NCBI GenBank assembly: GCA_003339415.1
Contig: PDHQ01000451.1
Location: 1-23,272 of the forward strand
Origin: Ophiocordyceps camponoti-saundersi (nom. inval.)
Taxonomy: Eukaryota; Ascomycota; Sordariomycetes; Hypocreales; Ophiocordycipitaceae
DNA: 23,272 nt
Reading direction: 5' to 3'
In this document: piece by piece, positions 10,285-20,610 of the stretch
How the letters are laid out: each line of letters starts with the position of its first letter
Numbering within the stretch: position 1 is the first letter of the stretch
Translations under genes and position numbers: made by a program
The notes under the pieces: model-generated
What the model was told of the DNA's origin: nothing
Databases searched by the model: none
What the model saw: only the letters and a program-made list of their open reading frames with translations

Positions 10285-10645
10285 CCTTACTACCTTATTA
10301 TAAGGCCCGCGCTAGCACCCCTTTTATAATAAGAGTATAACTCTGCTAGTTAAGCATGCCTCTTCTCTAAAAGCGGCATAAAGCTACCCTAGATTAAACT
10401 AAAGCTTATAGTTACTTTAAGGCCTCGGACTTAGAGCGGAGTAGCTAGAAAGTTAGAATAAATTATAAGCTATTACTTATATCGCTTAGGAACTTACTTT
10501 TTAATAATCTTCTCTAGCGCTTTAGCTATAATTATAGCTTATATCGGAGGAGTTCCGCTCCCCTTAAAGCTATAAAAAAGAGAGGAAACTATAGCTATAA
10601 TAGCTAAGGAGATATTACTAACCGATAAAGTTAAAGTAAGGGGGG
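10285..10645 (-). pseudogene. Decayed ORF in copy B, unknown product
   Basis: Reading the minus strand from about 10645 gives about 120 codons interrupted only by TAA or TAG, at least most of which can be explained by RIP of CAA, CAG or TGG. The remaining residues have a protein-like mix, including SGTPP, a short AKALEKI helix-like stretch and KRGASAG near the end. The equivalent frame in copy A (about 5265-5720, plus strand) is more broken. The orientation agrees with the TTTA tail being the element's 3' end. I do not recognise the family, and in sequence this AT-rich the frame could be fortuitous. Confidence 0.33.
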
Positions 10646-10778
10646 CACCTCCCTAAACCCTTTTAGACTTTACTATTTATTCGATAATTACCTATATAAA
10701 AATAAAAGCGTTTCTTAAAATAATCTTATTAATATTTACCTTAGCTTTTAATAAGGTAATAAATATAATAAACTTTTA

Positions 10779-10786
10779 AGTTTAAG
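10779..10786. other. Paralogous empty site for the hAT insertion (copy B)
   Basis: AGTTTAAG occurs once here in the context ttttaAGTTTAAGattactata. The split copy reads ttttta, then AGTTTAAG, the 10.2-kb insert, AGTTTAAG, then attattata. This shows the unoccupied target directly. Confidence 0.9.
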
Positions 10787-11002
10787 ATTACTATAATTTA
10801 AAATAAAGCTATATTTTAAATAAAAAATTTTTATAATTATAATTAACTTATATAGTATTACCTTTCTTTTTAAAGTTACTTTAAGCGTAGCTAGCTATTA
10901 TTATAAGGTAATAAAAGGAGCGGAGTCTGCTTATAATATAAGAATAAGAAGTTTATATTTATATTACTATAACCGTAAAGTTTATAAAATATATAAAAAT
11001 TA

Positions 11003-11747
11003 TTTATTATAAATTTAATTTATATTTATTATATTATTAATAATAATTATTAAAAAACTCTGCTAAGTTTTTAAATAATATTTTTTTATATATAATTATA
11101 TTATTAAAACTTTATTTAAAAACTTATTTTTTTTTAAAAAAGCTTTTTTACTACTTTATAATAAGGCTTATATTAATATCTTTTTTATAATAAAAATATA
11201 ACCTTTACTAATTAAATATACTTTTTTTAAAAAAATAATATAAAATTATTATAAATTAAATTAAAGCTTATAAATAATATTTTAAAATATTATTATAATA
11301 TTACTATTAAGTAATTTTCTTATTATAAAAGCTTAGCCTTACTTATAAAATTTATAATTTATACTTATTATAATTATTTTAAAATCTTAAATTTAAAATA
11401 AAATAATAATAAAGTTAAAGTAAATTATAAGCTATTACTTATATTACTTAAAAACTTATTTTTTAATAAATTTTTTAATATTTTAATTATAATTATTACT
11501 TATATTAAAAGAGTTTTACTCCTTTTAAAGCTATAAAAAAGAGAGGAAATTATAGCTATAATAGCTAAAAAGAAATTATTAACTAATAAAGTTAAAGTAA
11601 AAGGGCCGCCTCCCTAAACCTTTTTAAACTCTGCTATTTATTTAATAATTATTTATATAAAAATAAAAGCGTTTTTTAAAATAATCTTATTAATATTTAC
11701 TTTAGCTTGTAATAAGGTAATAAATATAATAAGTTTTTAAGTTTAAG
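11003..11747 (-). mobile_element. Host copy H, middle part
   Basis: This continues copy H after the copy B insertion. It aligns with 10142-10786 of copy B (for example 'aataataattattaaaaaac', 'agagaggaaa', 'agctataatagctaa') and is more AT-rich at most differing sites. It ends at the 8-bp AGTTTAAG target of the hAT element and resumes at 21941. Confidence 0.82.
11740..11747. repeat. 8-bp target-site duplication of the hAT element, left
   Basis: AGTTTAAG at 11740-11747 is identical to 21941-21948. Eight base pairs is the diagnostic duplication length of the hAT superfamily. Two uninterrupted paralogous sites in the window confirm it. Confidence 0.9.
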
Positions 11748-11765
11748 CAGGGTTTAAGATTAGTT
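11748..11765 (+). repeat. hAT terminal inverted repeat, left
   Basis: CAGGGTTTAAGATTAGTT is the better preserved terminus. Its partner is the reverse complement of 21923-21940. Confidence 0.88.
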
Positions 11766-11935
11766 AGTTTTTAGTTAGTTAGGACTAACTAAGAAAAGTC
11801 CGGGCTAAAATATATATCTTTTAGTTAGTCTTTAGTTAGTTACTCTAGTAACTTTAGTTAGTCTTTAAATAAAGTAACTAATTAACTAAAGATTAAAAAC
11901 TAAAAGGACTAAGGTTTTAGTTAGCTTACGTAAGC
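11760..11935. repeat. Left subterminal TTAGTTAG cluster of the hAT element
   Basis: TTAGTTAG occurs at least six times directly and once inverted within about 175 bases. It includes a perfect palindrome, TTAGTTAGT (11771-11779), TAGG, ACTAACTAA (11784-11792). hAT transposases are known to bind clustered short subterminal repeats near both ends, and these are the obvious candidates. The same motif is clustered at the right end. Confidence 0.82.
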
Positions 11936-12351
11936 TATTTTAATATTAATAAAAAACTACTAGATAGCGCGACTAATATAATATATAAAAGTTAAGTTTT
12001 TTTTTAATTAGATTATTATTAAGCGAGGAATAAAATCTTTAATTTAGTATATCTAAAAGAGAAATAAAAACTAGTAATAATAATAATAATAACTTAAGAA
12101 GTAATAATAAAATAAATAGTAAGAATATAATATAGCTTTAAAAAAGCCTTAATATAATTAAAATAAGTATAATTATTAGAAATCTTAAAACTTATAAAAT
12201 TATTAATATATAAAAAGTTAATATTAATAAAAAAAATATATTATTAGCTAGAAAAATATATTTAATAATAAATAAAAAACTAGCTATAATAGAAGACTTA
12301 TAAGCTTTAATCTTCTTATTTTAAAGCTTTATTTTCCTCTTCTTTCATTTT

Positions 12352-14700
12352 CTAGAAATTAGTAAGTGTTAAATTCTAGTTTTTTAACAAGATTAACTAC
12401 TTTATAGTTTCAGGTTTTAAATTATTCCTAGATAACGTAATAATATTACTAAAAATAGAAAAAATAGCCTCGATTAAGGCTAATATAGCTAGAATAGCTA
12501 AAAATTTTCTAGCTAAAATTATTAAAGTGGGGAAGCGGAAAGCGTTATTTTTCTAATATAAGAGCAGGTTACTCTAAGAAATAATTAGTAAATAAAGAGA
12601 AATAATTATAAAAAAATTATATAACTATACCTTAGAAGGTAAATAAGCTTCTAAGAGGTATTATTTTAATTCCTTGTTAGTTTCTGTTTTTTTAGATTAT
12701 AAACTAAAGTCGAACTCTTCTAAGGTAAACGTTCTAAGACTTCTTTAGTTTATTTCTTTATTTTCCGTAGTTTTATAGCTAAAGATAATTAGTAAAAATT
12801 ATAAAAAAAGTATAATCTTACTTATAAATTTAATGCCTTTTAAAAAAAATAAGATATTTTTTCATAGCTAAATAGTAATAAAGAAAGCCGTCTTCCTTAA
12901 AATAAATATTTTTATATTTTAGGTCTAATATAATAGCGAATAAATAAAGTCGGAAAGCTAGTAAGTTGTTTTTTTTAAGTTATTTTAGAAAGTACTTCTC
13001 TAGCTTTTTTAAGCCCTTTATTATATAAGTCTTAAAGGTAATAGAATAAGAAGACTAAAAAGTAATTAGTAAGTATTTTAAAAAAAAAAAAAAAAAATAC
13101 CTAGCTTTTTTTAAAGTTAGAAAATTCTTTATATAATTTAGTAAGCCGATTAAAGATCTGATAAATAAAAAGTAATCCTTCTAAACTTATTATATAAAAG
13201 TAGCCTTATAAATAAATAGAAGGAGTTAAAAAAACGTTAAAAATAGTTTTAAAATCTTTTAAAGCTTCCTATTCCTTATTAGTAGGAAATACTTTCTTAT
13301 ACTCTTTATATTCTATTAGTTTAGAAACCTATTCCAAGGCAAAATAGAATTATAACGCTCTTTCAAGTATAAAAATCGTAGAATTCTACCTTATAGCGTT
13401 ATTTATTTTATTAATTAGTAGTTAAATAAATAATTAATAAATAAAAAAACTTACTAATAATAACCTTTATTTTTTTAGATTATTTTATATTTTCCTTAGA
13501 TTTTTACTATTATAAACCCTTTTAAAAAAGCTATTTATACTTTATATTATACTTAAAAATAAGTAAAATACGTTAAAGTTAGTTTAAAAGCGCTATAAAA
13601 ATAAATAATTAATAAAGAATTATAATAAGAATAAATAACTTACTATTATACTTTTATAAAGTAGTATTTTTTTCTAAAAATTGCCTTTCTAAGTTAGAAT
13701 TATTTTAAAAAGCTTTAAAGATATCTTAAGCTATTAAATAAATAATATATACTAAGTAGCGAATTTAGCTAGTAAATTCTTAAGAAAAAAGTTTATTATA
13801 AGCCGAGGAATAAGCTTTTAAAAAGGTCTTATTATTAGTAATATTATCGTAAGTAATATTAGTATAATATTAATAATAAATAAATAAATTAGTAAATAAA
13901 TAAATAAATAAAGAAAATATTAATATACCTATTAATAAACTTTAAAGTAATAGTAAGGTAAGCTTTAAGGTAGGAAAGAATTTTAGTATAAATATAATTT
14001 TTAGTATACTATTCTAAAAGCTTTTTAAAAGCTAAAAATTATTAGTTTTTATAAATAAATAAATAAATAACTTACCTATAAGCTTATAATATAGCTTAAA
14101 GTTTAGAGAAATATAAGCTATAATTAAGCCTTAATAGGTATCTTAAGTAGCTAAAGTTTAGATATTAAAAATAAGGCTATAAAAGCTACTTTTAGAAGAG
14201 TAACTTATAAAGTTATTATTTAACTTTAAAAAGGCTTTATTAAAGGAGTTTTTTAAATAATATTTTAACTTAGCATAATAGATAAGCTAATAGTCTCTAA
14301 AAAAAGTTAATTAAAAATTTAAATAAAAGGAAAATAACTTACTAATTATAATAAGTAAGAAGCTTATTAAAAGGCTTAAAGTAAATTATAAAAAAGAAAT
14401 ATTTATAGTTAAAAGAAAATTAATAACTAAATTCTAAGCTAAATTAGTATTAAGAGCTAAGTTTAACTAAGAATATTTTTCGAAAAAATTTTCTAAGTTT
14501 TTTTAATAGATTATTCTAATATAAAATTAGTAAATTAATAATAAAAAGGCTAAAAACTTACTTTTTTTAAGTTTTTTTAGAATTTTTATTATAAGTAATT
14601 ACTTTATATTTATTCTTATAATACTAGGATAAACTTAAAGCTTAAAACTTATAAAGTAAAAACATAAACTTCTTTAAATAGCTATTTATATAAAAAATTT
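12352..14700 (-). pseudogene. hAT transposase, RIP-inactivated
   Basis: Three hAT landmarks are readable on the minus strand in the expected order. An R-stop-NST motif at about 13377-13391 is RWNST with the Trp codon turned to TAG, followed by LERAL and later a TNKE-stop-EALKDF stretch. An ILDLKYKNIYF-type LDP..K..YF motif lies near 12890-12945. The C-terminal dimerisation domain at 12352-12640 reads KELK-stop-YL, Y-stop-KNNAFRFPTL, LARKFLAI, IEAIFS, SNIITLSRNNLKPETIK and LILLKN-stop, ending in TAG at 12352-12354. Stops fall where hAT proteins have Trp or Gln, matching TGG-to-TAG and CAG-to-TAG. An A18 run (13080-13097) and microsatellites near 13870-13910 lie within. The N-terminus, expected about 650-800 codons upstream with a BED finger, was not identified, so 14700 is an estimate. 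Confidence 0.88.
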
Positions 14701-15094
14701 AATTAATAACGCTTTTTTATAATAAAAAAATAAAGAAAAAAAAGAAAAAAAAATACTAATATAATATAAATAGCTTTCACTTTTCGTTCTTTATTTTCCT
14801 TAATCGGAAAAAGCTATTAGGTAAATAAGCTATACTATAAAATATAAATCTTCGAATTCTTATCTAGGCCTAATTTAAATTCCTTCGTATTATATCGAGA
14901 AATAGCTATTTTTTCCTTTTTTTTTCCTTTTTTCGAAAAGTATAAAAGTTCTTAAAAAGGTTCTTAATTCGAAAACTTAATACTATCTAATTTTATAGCT
15001 ATATCGCTATTATAGCTATTAAAATTAGCTAAGGTTACTTAAGAAAGCTCTCCCTAAAAGGTAATTAAAGGCGTATAGTTAAAGTTAGATATTT

Positions 15095-15503
15095 TACGAG
15101 AGATTAAAGAGACTAGACTAAAAGCAGTTAGCTATATCGTATTCTTTAGGAAAAAAGCTTCTTAAAAATACTCTTTTTATCTTTATAGCTTATTTTAAAA
15201 GAGTTATAAAGTAGATTAAAGTTATAATATATATAGGTTATAATATATAACTATAAAGTTAAAGAAAAAAACTTAAAACTTTAAAAACTTTTCTAAATAG
15301 AAGGAAAATAAGTAAAGGTATTTAGTAATACGTTAGAAAAAGCGCCTTACGCTATATATTCGGTTATAAACTTACTTTTCTAAAATATACTTTTTTTATA
15401 TTTTTAGAATATTTTTTAATAGTAAGGTTTAAAAGTTTACTTAAAACCTTATATTACTTATAAGGAGAGGTAAGTATAAAAGGCTCTTTTATATTAACTT
15501 AAA
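15095..15503. repeat. Direct repeat R, copy 1, left part
   Basis: This aligns with about 19975-20378. Examples are 'atactctttttatctttat', 'agaaaaagcgccttacgcta' (15336 and 20211) and 'tagaatattttttaatagta'. It is interrupted at 15504 by the 3.4-kb insertion and resumes at about 18955. Its nature is unknown. It could be a duplicated part of the hAT interior or the remains of another small element. Confidence 0.72.
15490..15503. repeat. Left target-site duplication of the 3.4-kb insertion
   Basis: TATATTAACTTAAA at 15490-15503 recurs at 18941-18954. The uninterrupted equivalent is at 20365-20378 (TCTATTAACTTAAG), where sequence matching the left flank runs straight into sequence matching the right flank. 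Confidence 0.8.
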
Positions 15504-15534
15504 AACATACTCTAAAGATAAACTTAGTCTAACT

Positions 15535-15760
15535 AGGGGATTACTAAGTTTACCCCGTTTCTAAGGTAAGACTCCTAAGTATCTAGATCTATTAGCGGCT
15601 ATAGTAGAAACCCTATCTGCGAATTATACGTACTAAGCTCCTCCGCTAAAACCTCGCCCTTTCCCTCCTATCCGCCTTTACCTAAAGTTACCCTCTTACC
15701 TAAACTCGCGAACTCTATATAAAGGTTATCCGGTTACTTATCGTATATATTACTATTATA
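15535..15760 (+). promoter_or_regulatory. GC-richer 5' region with TATA-like box
   Basis: This is a pyrimidine-rich, GC-richer segment at the 5' end of the insertion ('cctcgccctttccctcctat', 'ccgcctttacc'), with TATATAAA at 15716-15723 following 'ctcgcgaactc'. The arrangement resembles a Pol II promoter. TATA-like words are common in this AT-rich window, so only the contrast with the GC-rich surroundings gives it weight. Confidence 0.3.
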
Positions 15761-15828
15761 TTTTATATTATTACCCTTATAAGCGGAAACCTACTAAGCT
15801 TAGCTAGAGCCTTAAAACTAGAATAATT

Positions 15829-16570
15829 ATAATACTTTAGGATAGTACTTAAAGCTTATAAAGCTACGCTTATTTATTACCTTAAGGCTAAATCTTAAGT
15901 TCCCTTACTTAATCTTTACTTAAATAAAAAGAAAATTAATACCTTTTACTACTTAGAGGATATAATAATATTAGATAAGATCTAAACCGCTTTTAAAGAT
16001 ATTTTAAGGTTTTTATCGCGCTTCCCCCCTTATTAACTAATAAGATAATAAAAAGCTAAGTAGCTATTAGAGGAATATATATATTAAGTTCGAATATAAA
16101 TAAGACGTAATATATTATTTTTAGATAAGAAGTTTATAATAAACTTTCTCTACTAAGATTAGAAAATATAATAGGAGGATTTTAAAAACTAATTATATAT
16201 AAGATATTCTAAGCTTACTTTATTTCCTTCTAATTTCCCACTTTACCTTAATAAGCCGAAATCGCTTAAAAGAGATAAAGATTTATTAAAATATATTAAT
16301 ATTATAATTATATAATTTTATATAAGTAAAATTAGTTTTAGAGAGTTTCTTTTTTATAAGTATATATTAGAAATAATCTCCCCTTTATATTAATATAAAA
16401 TTAGACTAGAGAATACTTATTATTTACTTTTTTAATACCTTTAATTAGTTAAATAGTGCTATAAATTACCTTAGCTTATTTTCTCTAATACTAAACTATA
16501 ACTAAAGCTTAACTATTACTTATTAGCAATTATAATTATAAAGTAAATATTTTAATATATTAACTTATAC
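15829..16570 (+). pseudogene. Decayed ORF in the 3.4-kb insertion, unknown product
   Basis: One plus-strand frame gives long open stretches broken by TAA and TAG: LKAYKATLIYYLKAKS near 15840, a block with LRFLSRFPPY near 16010, LFPSNFPLYLNKPKSLKR near 16220, and SKISFREFLFYKYILEIISP near 16330. The stops can be explained by RIP of Gln or Trp codons. The first block loosely recalls a helix-turn-helix of pogo-type transposases, but the rest does not follow that family, so I leave it unassigned. The reading direction agrees with the element orientation set by its tail. Confidence 0.35.
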
Positions 16571-17320
16571 TAATTTTAGCTTACTAATATATTTTATATT
16601 AATACTCTTAAGTTTAACTAAAGCTAGATATAGCTTTATTTTATATAAATTACCGTAATTATAATATTATTAATTTACCTACCTTATTTATAATTTATTT
16701 TATATTTTAAAAGAATCTATATCTATTAGGTTTAAATTATTATCTCCTCTCCTATTTAATAATTTCTTAACTTTTCTAGCTACCTTATTAGTAAGAGTAA
16801 CTATAAACTAACGCTAGCCTTATAATACGAGTTTACTTAGCGTAAAGCTACTAAAACTTAAGGTAAGGCGCGTTTTACTTAGAGTTACTATTAGCGTAGT
16901 AGCTTATAATAAGTTTAGTATAGTAATTAGCTATAAAGTAGTTACTTATTACTACGATAAGCTTAAAGTAATAATTAGCTTAAGTAAAGTTACTTATTAC
17001 TAAAATAAGCTTAGAATAATAATAAAATCTAATATAATAATAAGCTATATATTATTAAGGGTAATTATCGTTAATATTAGTTTATTATCCTTATTAAAAA
17101 ATAACTTATTTAACTTTAGAATCTTTAGATATTTCGGCGATAGCTTATAACCGCGGAGCCCCCCGCGCCTCCTCGATACTTTACTAAAATATAGCTTAAG
17201 TTTATATTTTTTTAATAACTCTAAGTTAGTAAAAAGTAAGTTATATTAGAAACTAAGTAACTAAAACTTTTAGCTAATATTAAGCTATTAGGTAACTTAA
17301 GGTAAAATAACTTTAAATAT

Positions 17321-18190
17321 CTAAGGGATATAAGACTTAGCTAAATTTATCTTTATTATAATAATATTATAGTTTATTATAATTATATAAGTATTAGTAG
17401 CTACTATAGTAGCTGCTACCTTAACTAAAGTCTCTTTTATCGTAAATAACTTAGCTACTTTTTTACTAATTAAGCTTATTTTTACTATATTTAGCGCTAG
17501 CGTAACCTCTAACCTTAAAATTTTATTATCGCTAAAACTAACTTAGTATAAGCTCCCTTTTTTACTTTCCCTAAAATATACCCTAATAAGATATAAATAC
17601 TTTAAGTTAATAATAAAAATAGGTAATAAGTTATTATTATTATTATCTATATTTAATATAATTATAAAAATCTTAAGTATAGCGCGGGCCTTTTTCTTAA
17701 TAAAGCGTATTTAGATTATAATAAGAGATATTTATCTCTTACCTTTACCTTTTAAAAGCGCCGTAAGCGCTACCTTAGTAAGCTTCGTTATTACTAGCTT
17801 ACGCGTTCTACTTATTTTATAAGTTATATTTACCCCTACTTTAAGCAGAGCTTAGGCTAGCTTTTTTAGCTTTTTAAATATTACCGCTATTTTCTTATTT
17901 AAGTTTAATATATTATAAGCTATATTTATAAAGCTTAAAGTTTATTAATTAAGATAAGCGTTAATTTACTCTAAGGTAGCGTAGATTAACTTAAGTATAA
18001 AGATAGATATCTCCCCCCTCTCTCCCTCCCCCTTTTTTACCTTTTTTATAACTTTAGTACGGATACCCCTTAGGGCGTTCTTTACCTTAATTATATTTTT
18101 ATAAATATAGCTTTAGCTTAAATTTTAAATTAAGGTAAGATTTTCCTTAGCTATAGCTTATATTTTTCTAAATTTTTATTACTTATTATA
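17321..18190 (-). pseudogene. Possible decayed ORF on the opposite strand, unknown product
   Basis: Read on the minus strand, about 285 codons contain only around ten stops, all TAA, as CAA-to-TAA would give. The middle is lysine-rich and helix-like (KNALRGIRTKVIKKVKKGEG near 18050, then RGEISIFILKLIYATLE; later LVITKLTKVALTALLKGKG near 17760). The same codon register on the plus strand is also fairly open, but reads as an implausibly hydrophobic chain. No family is recognised, and the direction conflicts with the element orientation implied by its tail. It could be an antisense shadow. Confidence 0.3.
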
Positions 18191-18826
18191 ACGCTTAGCT
18201 TATATAATATATAGCTTCTTAGTATTATTTTTAAGTTAGGGATATATAAGTATATAGGTAAAATTCGTTTAGGTATAAGTAATATATACGCGCGCGTTTA
18301 TAGCTATTAAATATTAGCTTAATCTTATTAATATATAGCTTAAATAGGGCGCGATTTATTTAGCTAATTTTAATAGCTAATATATAAATAGTAAATATAG
18401 TTCTAAGTAAGTTTAAAAATATAATTATTATAAAATATAGCTTATTTATTATTAATCTTTATATTATAATTATAAGCTATTATTATTACGATAAGGGAAA
18501 TTAAAATTAATATTATTTATAAAAAAAGAGGGCTTTACGCTATATAAGCTATAAGATTTTATATTTTATAGTAGCTTACTTATTAATTATAAGGCGCTAT
18601 AATATATACTAATATATACTTTTTTATTTTATAATAATATATACCTCTTTCCTTTACTAAAGTTTTAGCTTATATTTACCTTTTTACGGCTAAAGTTTAC
18701 GGCCGCTTATATCTTAGCGACCCCTAGACCTTAGCTTATTTTACCCTAAACCCGCTACTATAACCTAGCGGACTAGCACGAGGCCTATTATAGCACCCTC
18801 TCCTTACTTACTATTCTTACCTTACT

Positions 18827-18940
18827 AGCTACCGACTACTTAGTAAGGGGTTTTCCCCTAGGCCCGGCCCGGTTTTTCCCCTCTTCCTACCCTTTATATG
18901 CCTAGATACCTTATAAGTCCTTAGAGTAATATAATATATA
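18827..18940 (+). repeat. Shared 3' tail module, long-element copy
   Basis: This is the better preserved copy of the tail also found at 4668-4785. It keeps TATGCCTAGATACC where the SINE has TATACTTAGATACT. It contains GGGG-TTTT-CCCC (18847-18858) followed by GGCCCGGCCCGG, and ends with AGTAATATAATATATATA. Confidence 0.8.
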
Positions 18941-19200
18941 TATATTAACTTAAAGAAAAAACTAAGAAAAAGTAGTAAAAAAGAAAGAAAAAAAATATAT
19001 AAGATTCTTAATAGCTTTAGCTATATTATATATTTTTTTTATAATTTTAGCTATTTTTATTCTATTTTAAATTAATTTTAAGAGGAAATAGAGATATATT
19101 TCTACTACTTACTAAAGTATATTCCGCGAAGCTACCGCAGGGTAAAGTACTCTTTAAATTTAAAAAAAGATATAAGATAAGTAAAAAAAGTAAAAAAAAA
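18941..19200. repeat. Direct repeat R, copy 1, right part
   Basis: This resumes repeat R after the 3.4-kb insertion; its first 14 bases are the right target-site duplication. It matches 20367-20610: 'aaatatataagatt', 'ttttagctattttt', 'actacttactaa', and 'ggggtaaagtactctttat' in the second copy against 'agggtaaagtactctttaaa' here. Similarity then fades into A/T-rich sequence. Confidence 0.72.
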
Positions 19201-19974
19201 ATTAATATAAATTAGCTTAAAAGCTTTTATAAGAAATTTTTAATTTAATTTATTTATTATCTAAAGTATATTTATAAAATTAAGTTATAATATTAAGTAA
19301 TATATATAACTTTATTTTTATTTTTTTATTTTTTAGATAGTTACCTTATAAGATAAAAATTATAGAAAAAATCTAAAAAAATATATATAGTAGTTTATTA
19401 TATATAAGATTTTTCTCTTTTATATAATATATTTTATTATAAGTAAAATATTAGTAATTTATAATTTTTTAAATAAGCTAAGAAATTAAAAATATTTTTA
19501 AAACCTTTAATTATTTTAAAAAAAAGACTAAATAAATCTACTTAAAAGGCTTATAATACTTTTATTATTTAAATTATTTTATTAGAATTTTATTAAGAAA
19601 GATAAGCTTTTATTATAAATATATTATAATATCTTATTATAAATATTTATAATAAGCTTTTCTATATATTATTCTTATATTAATATTTTATTATTTTTAA
19701 GTTTTATATTATAATAAGGCTCTCTTACCTTTTCCGCTAATCTTTTAGCTATTTTATAAGCTTTTTTCTATACTTTTATATTTCTTTTTTATTTTTTTTC
19801 TTACTTTTTACTTATTTTTTAAGGAAAAGGCTTAGATCGCCTAGCGTATTATAACTTAATTTGCTTAATTCTCTTCTATATAGTAATAATAGCTAAAAAT
19901 AATTAGTATTTTTAATTATAAAGCTTTTTTAAGGTAGCTTACTTTAATTAATTAAGGGGGGAGTAGCTCCTTAA
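19201..19974. other. AT-rich interior of the hAT element, no gene seen
   Basis: This lies between the two R repeats. All frames are full of stops. Short GC-containing words remain near 19830-19850 ('gatcgcctagcgta') and 19960. I see no motif I can name. Confidence 0.5.
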
Positions 19975-20610
19975 GCTATTTCGATAAAGCTTAAAAAGGC
20001 TACGGTACTAATAGATAACGTTATCTTATTCTTCGGTAAAAAAGCTTTTTTAAGATACTCTTTTTATCTTTATCGGGTTAAAATTAAAAGTAATAGAGGA
20101 ATTTAAAGTTAAGGTTATCTTATAAAATTACTAAATTATTAAAAAAAAGGAGACTTTAAAAATTTTTCTAAGTATAGGGAAAGTAACTAAGGGTACTTAG
20201 TAATATGCTAGAAAAAGCGCCTTACGCTATATATTCGGTCGTAAATTTATTTTTCCGGGATATATTTTCTTTATATTTTTAGAATATTTTTTAGTAGTAA
20301 AATTTAAAAGTCTACTTAAAACCTCGTATTACTTATAAAGAGGGGTAAGTATAAAAAGCTCTATTCTATTAACTTAAGAAAAAAATTAGGAAAAAGCGGT
20401 AAAAAAAGTAAAGAAAATATATATAAGATTAATAAAAGCTTAAGCTATCTTATATATTTTTTAAAAAATTTTTAGCTATTTTTTATCTATTTTAAATAAA
20501 TTCTTAAAAAAAAGAGAAAGATATTTTTATTACTTACTAAGTTATATACCGGGTACTAAGAACCCCCCGCGGGGTAAAGTACTCTTTATAACTTAAGTAA
20601 TTTTAAAAAA
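19975..20610. repeat. Direct repeat R, copy 2 (uninterrupted)
   Basis: This is the continuous version of R, containing the empty site for the 3.4-kb insertion at 20365-20378. It keeps slightly more GC than copy 1, for example 'cattcggtcgtaaa'-like sequence near 20230 and 'gaaccccccgcggggtaaag' at about 20560-20579. Allowing for the insertion, the two copies are offset by about 1.43 kb. Confidence 0.72.

Larger units (their letters stand above)
9236..11002 (-). mobile_element. Copy B of the 1.85-kb family, inserted into host copy H
   Basis: This is the best preserved copy. It is the reverse complement of copy A and begins (window left, element 3' end) with an (ATAA)n run, which reads as a TTTA tail in element orientation. 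It ends with the 5' sequence AATTTTTATATATTTTATAA in reverse. It is flanked by a 16-bp duplication. It keeps CA and TG in places where A and H have TA, for example 'aagcatgcc' at 10354-10362, so it was mutated less or inserted later. With copy A it forms a large inverted repeat of about 1.8-kb arms around a 2.5-kb centre. Confidence 0.82.
15504..18940 (+). mobile_element. 3.4-kb retroposon-like insertion sharing the SINE tail
   Basis: Both edges are set by a 14-bp flanking duplication and by the empty site at 20365-20378. Its last 114 bp (18827-18940) are homologous to the SINE 3' module and end in the same AGTAATATAATATATA run, which orients it left to right. It is GC-richer than its surroundings at both ends (15535-15760 and 18680-18900). 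By analogy with LINE/SINE pairs it could be the partner LINE or a derivative, but I found no reverse transcriptase or endonuclease motif, and one of its two best ORF remnants reads on the opposite strand. It may therefore be a composite or non-autonomous element. Confidence 0.72.

Noticed and set aside
13080..13097. An 18-base A run as a possible poly(A) tail of a retroposed copy
   Set aside because: It lies inside the decayed hAT transposase, between its RWNST and LDP motifs, with no flanking duplication, so it is more likely slippage.
16860..17040. Repeated blocks such as 'taagtttagtat' and 'gtagttacttattactacgat' that look like a small tandem or CRISPR-like array
   Set aside because: The units differ in length and sequence with no constant spacer, and the context is eukaryotic transposon DNA.
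17321..18190. The plus-strand frame in the same codon register, which is also fairly open
   Set aside because: It gives a chain dominated by Leu, Ile, Phe and Ser with no protein-like pattern. It looks like the complement of the lysine-rich minus-strand frame.
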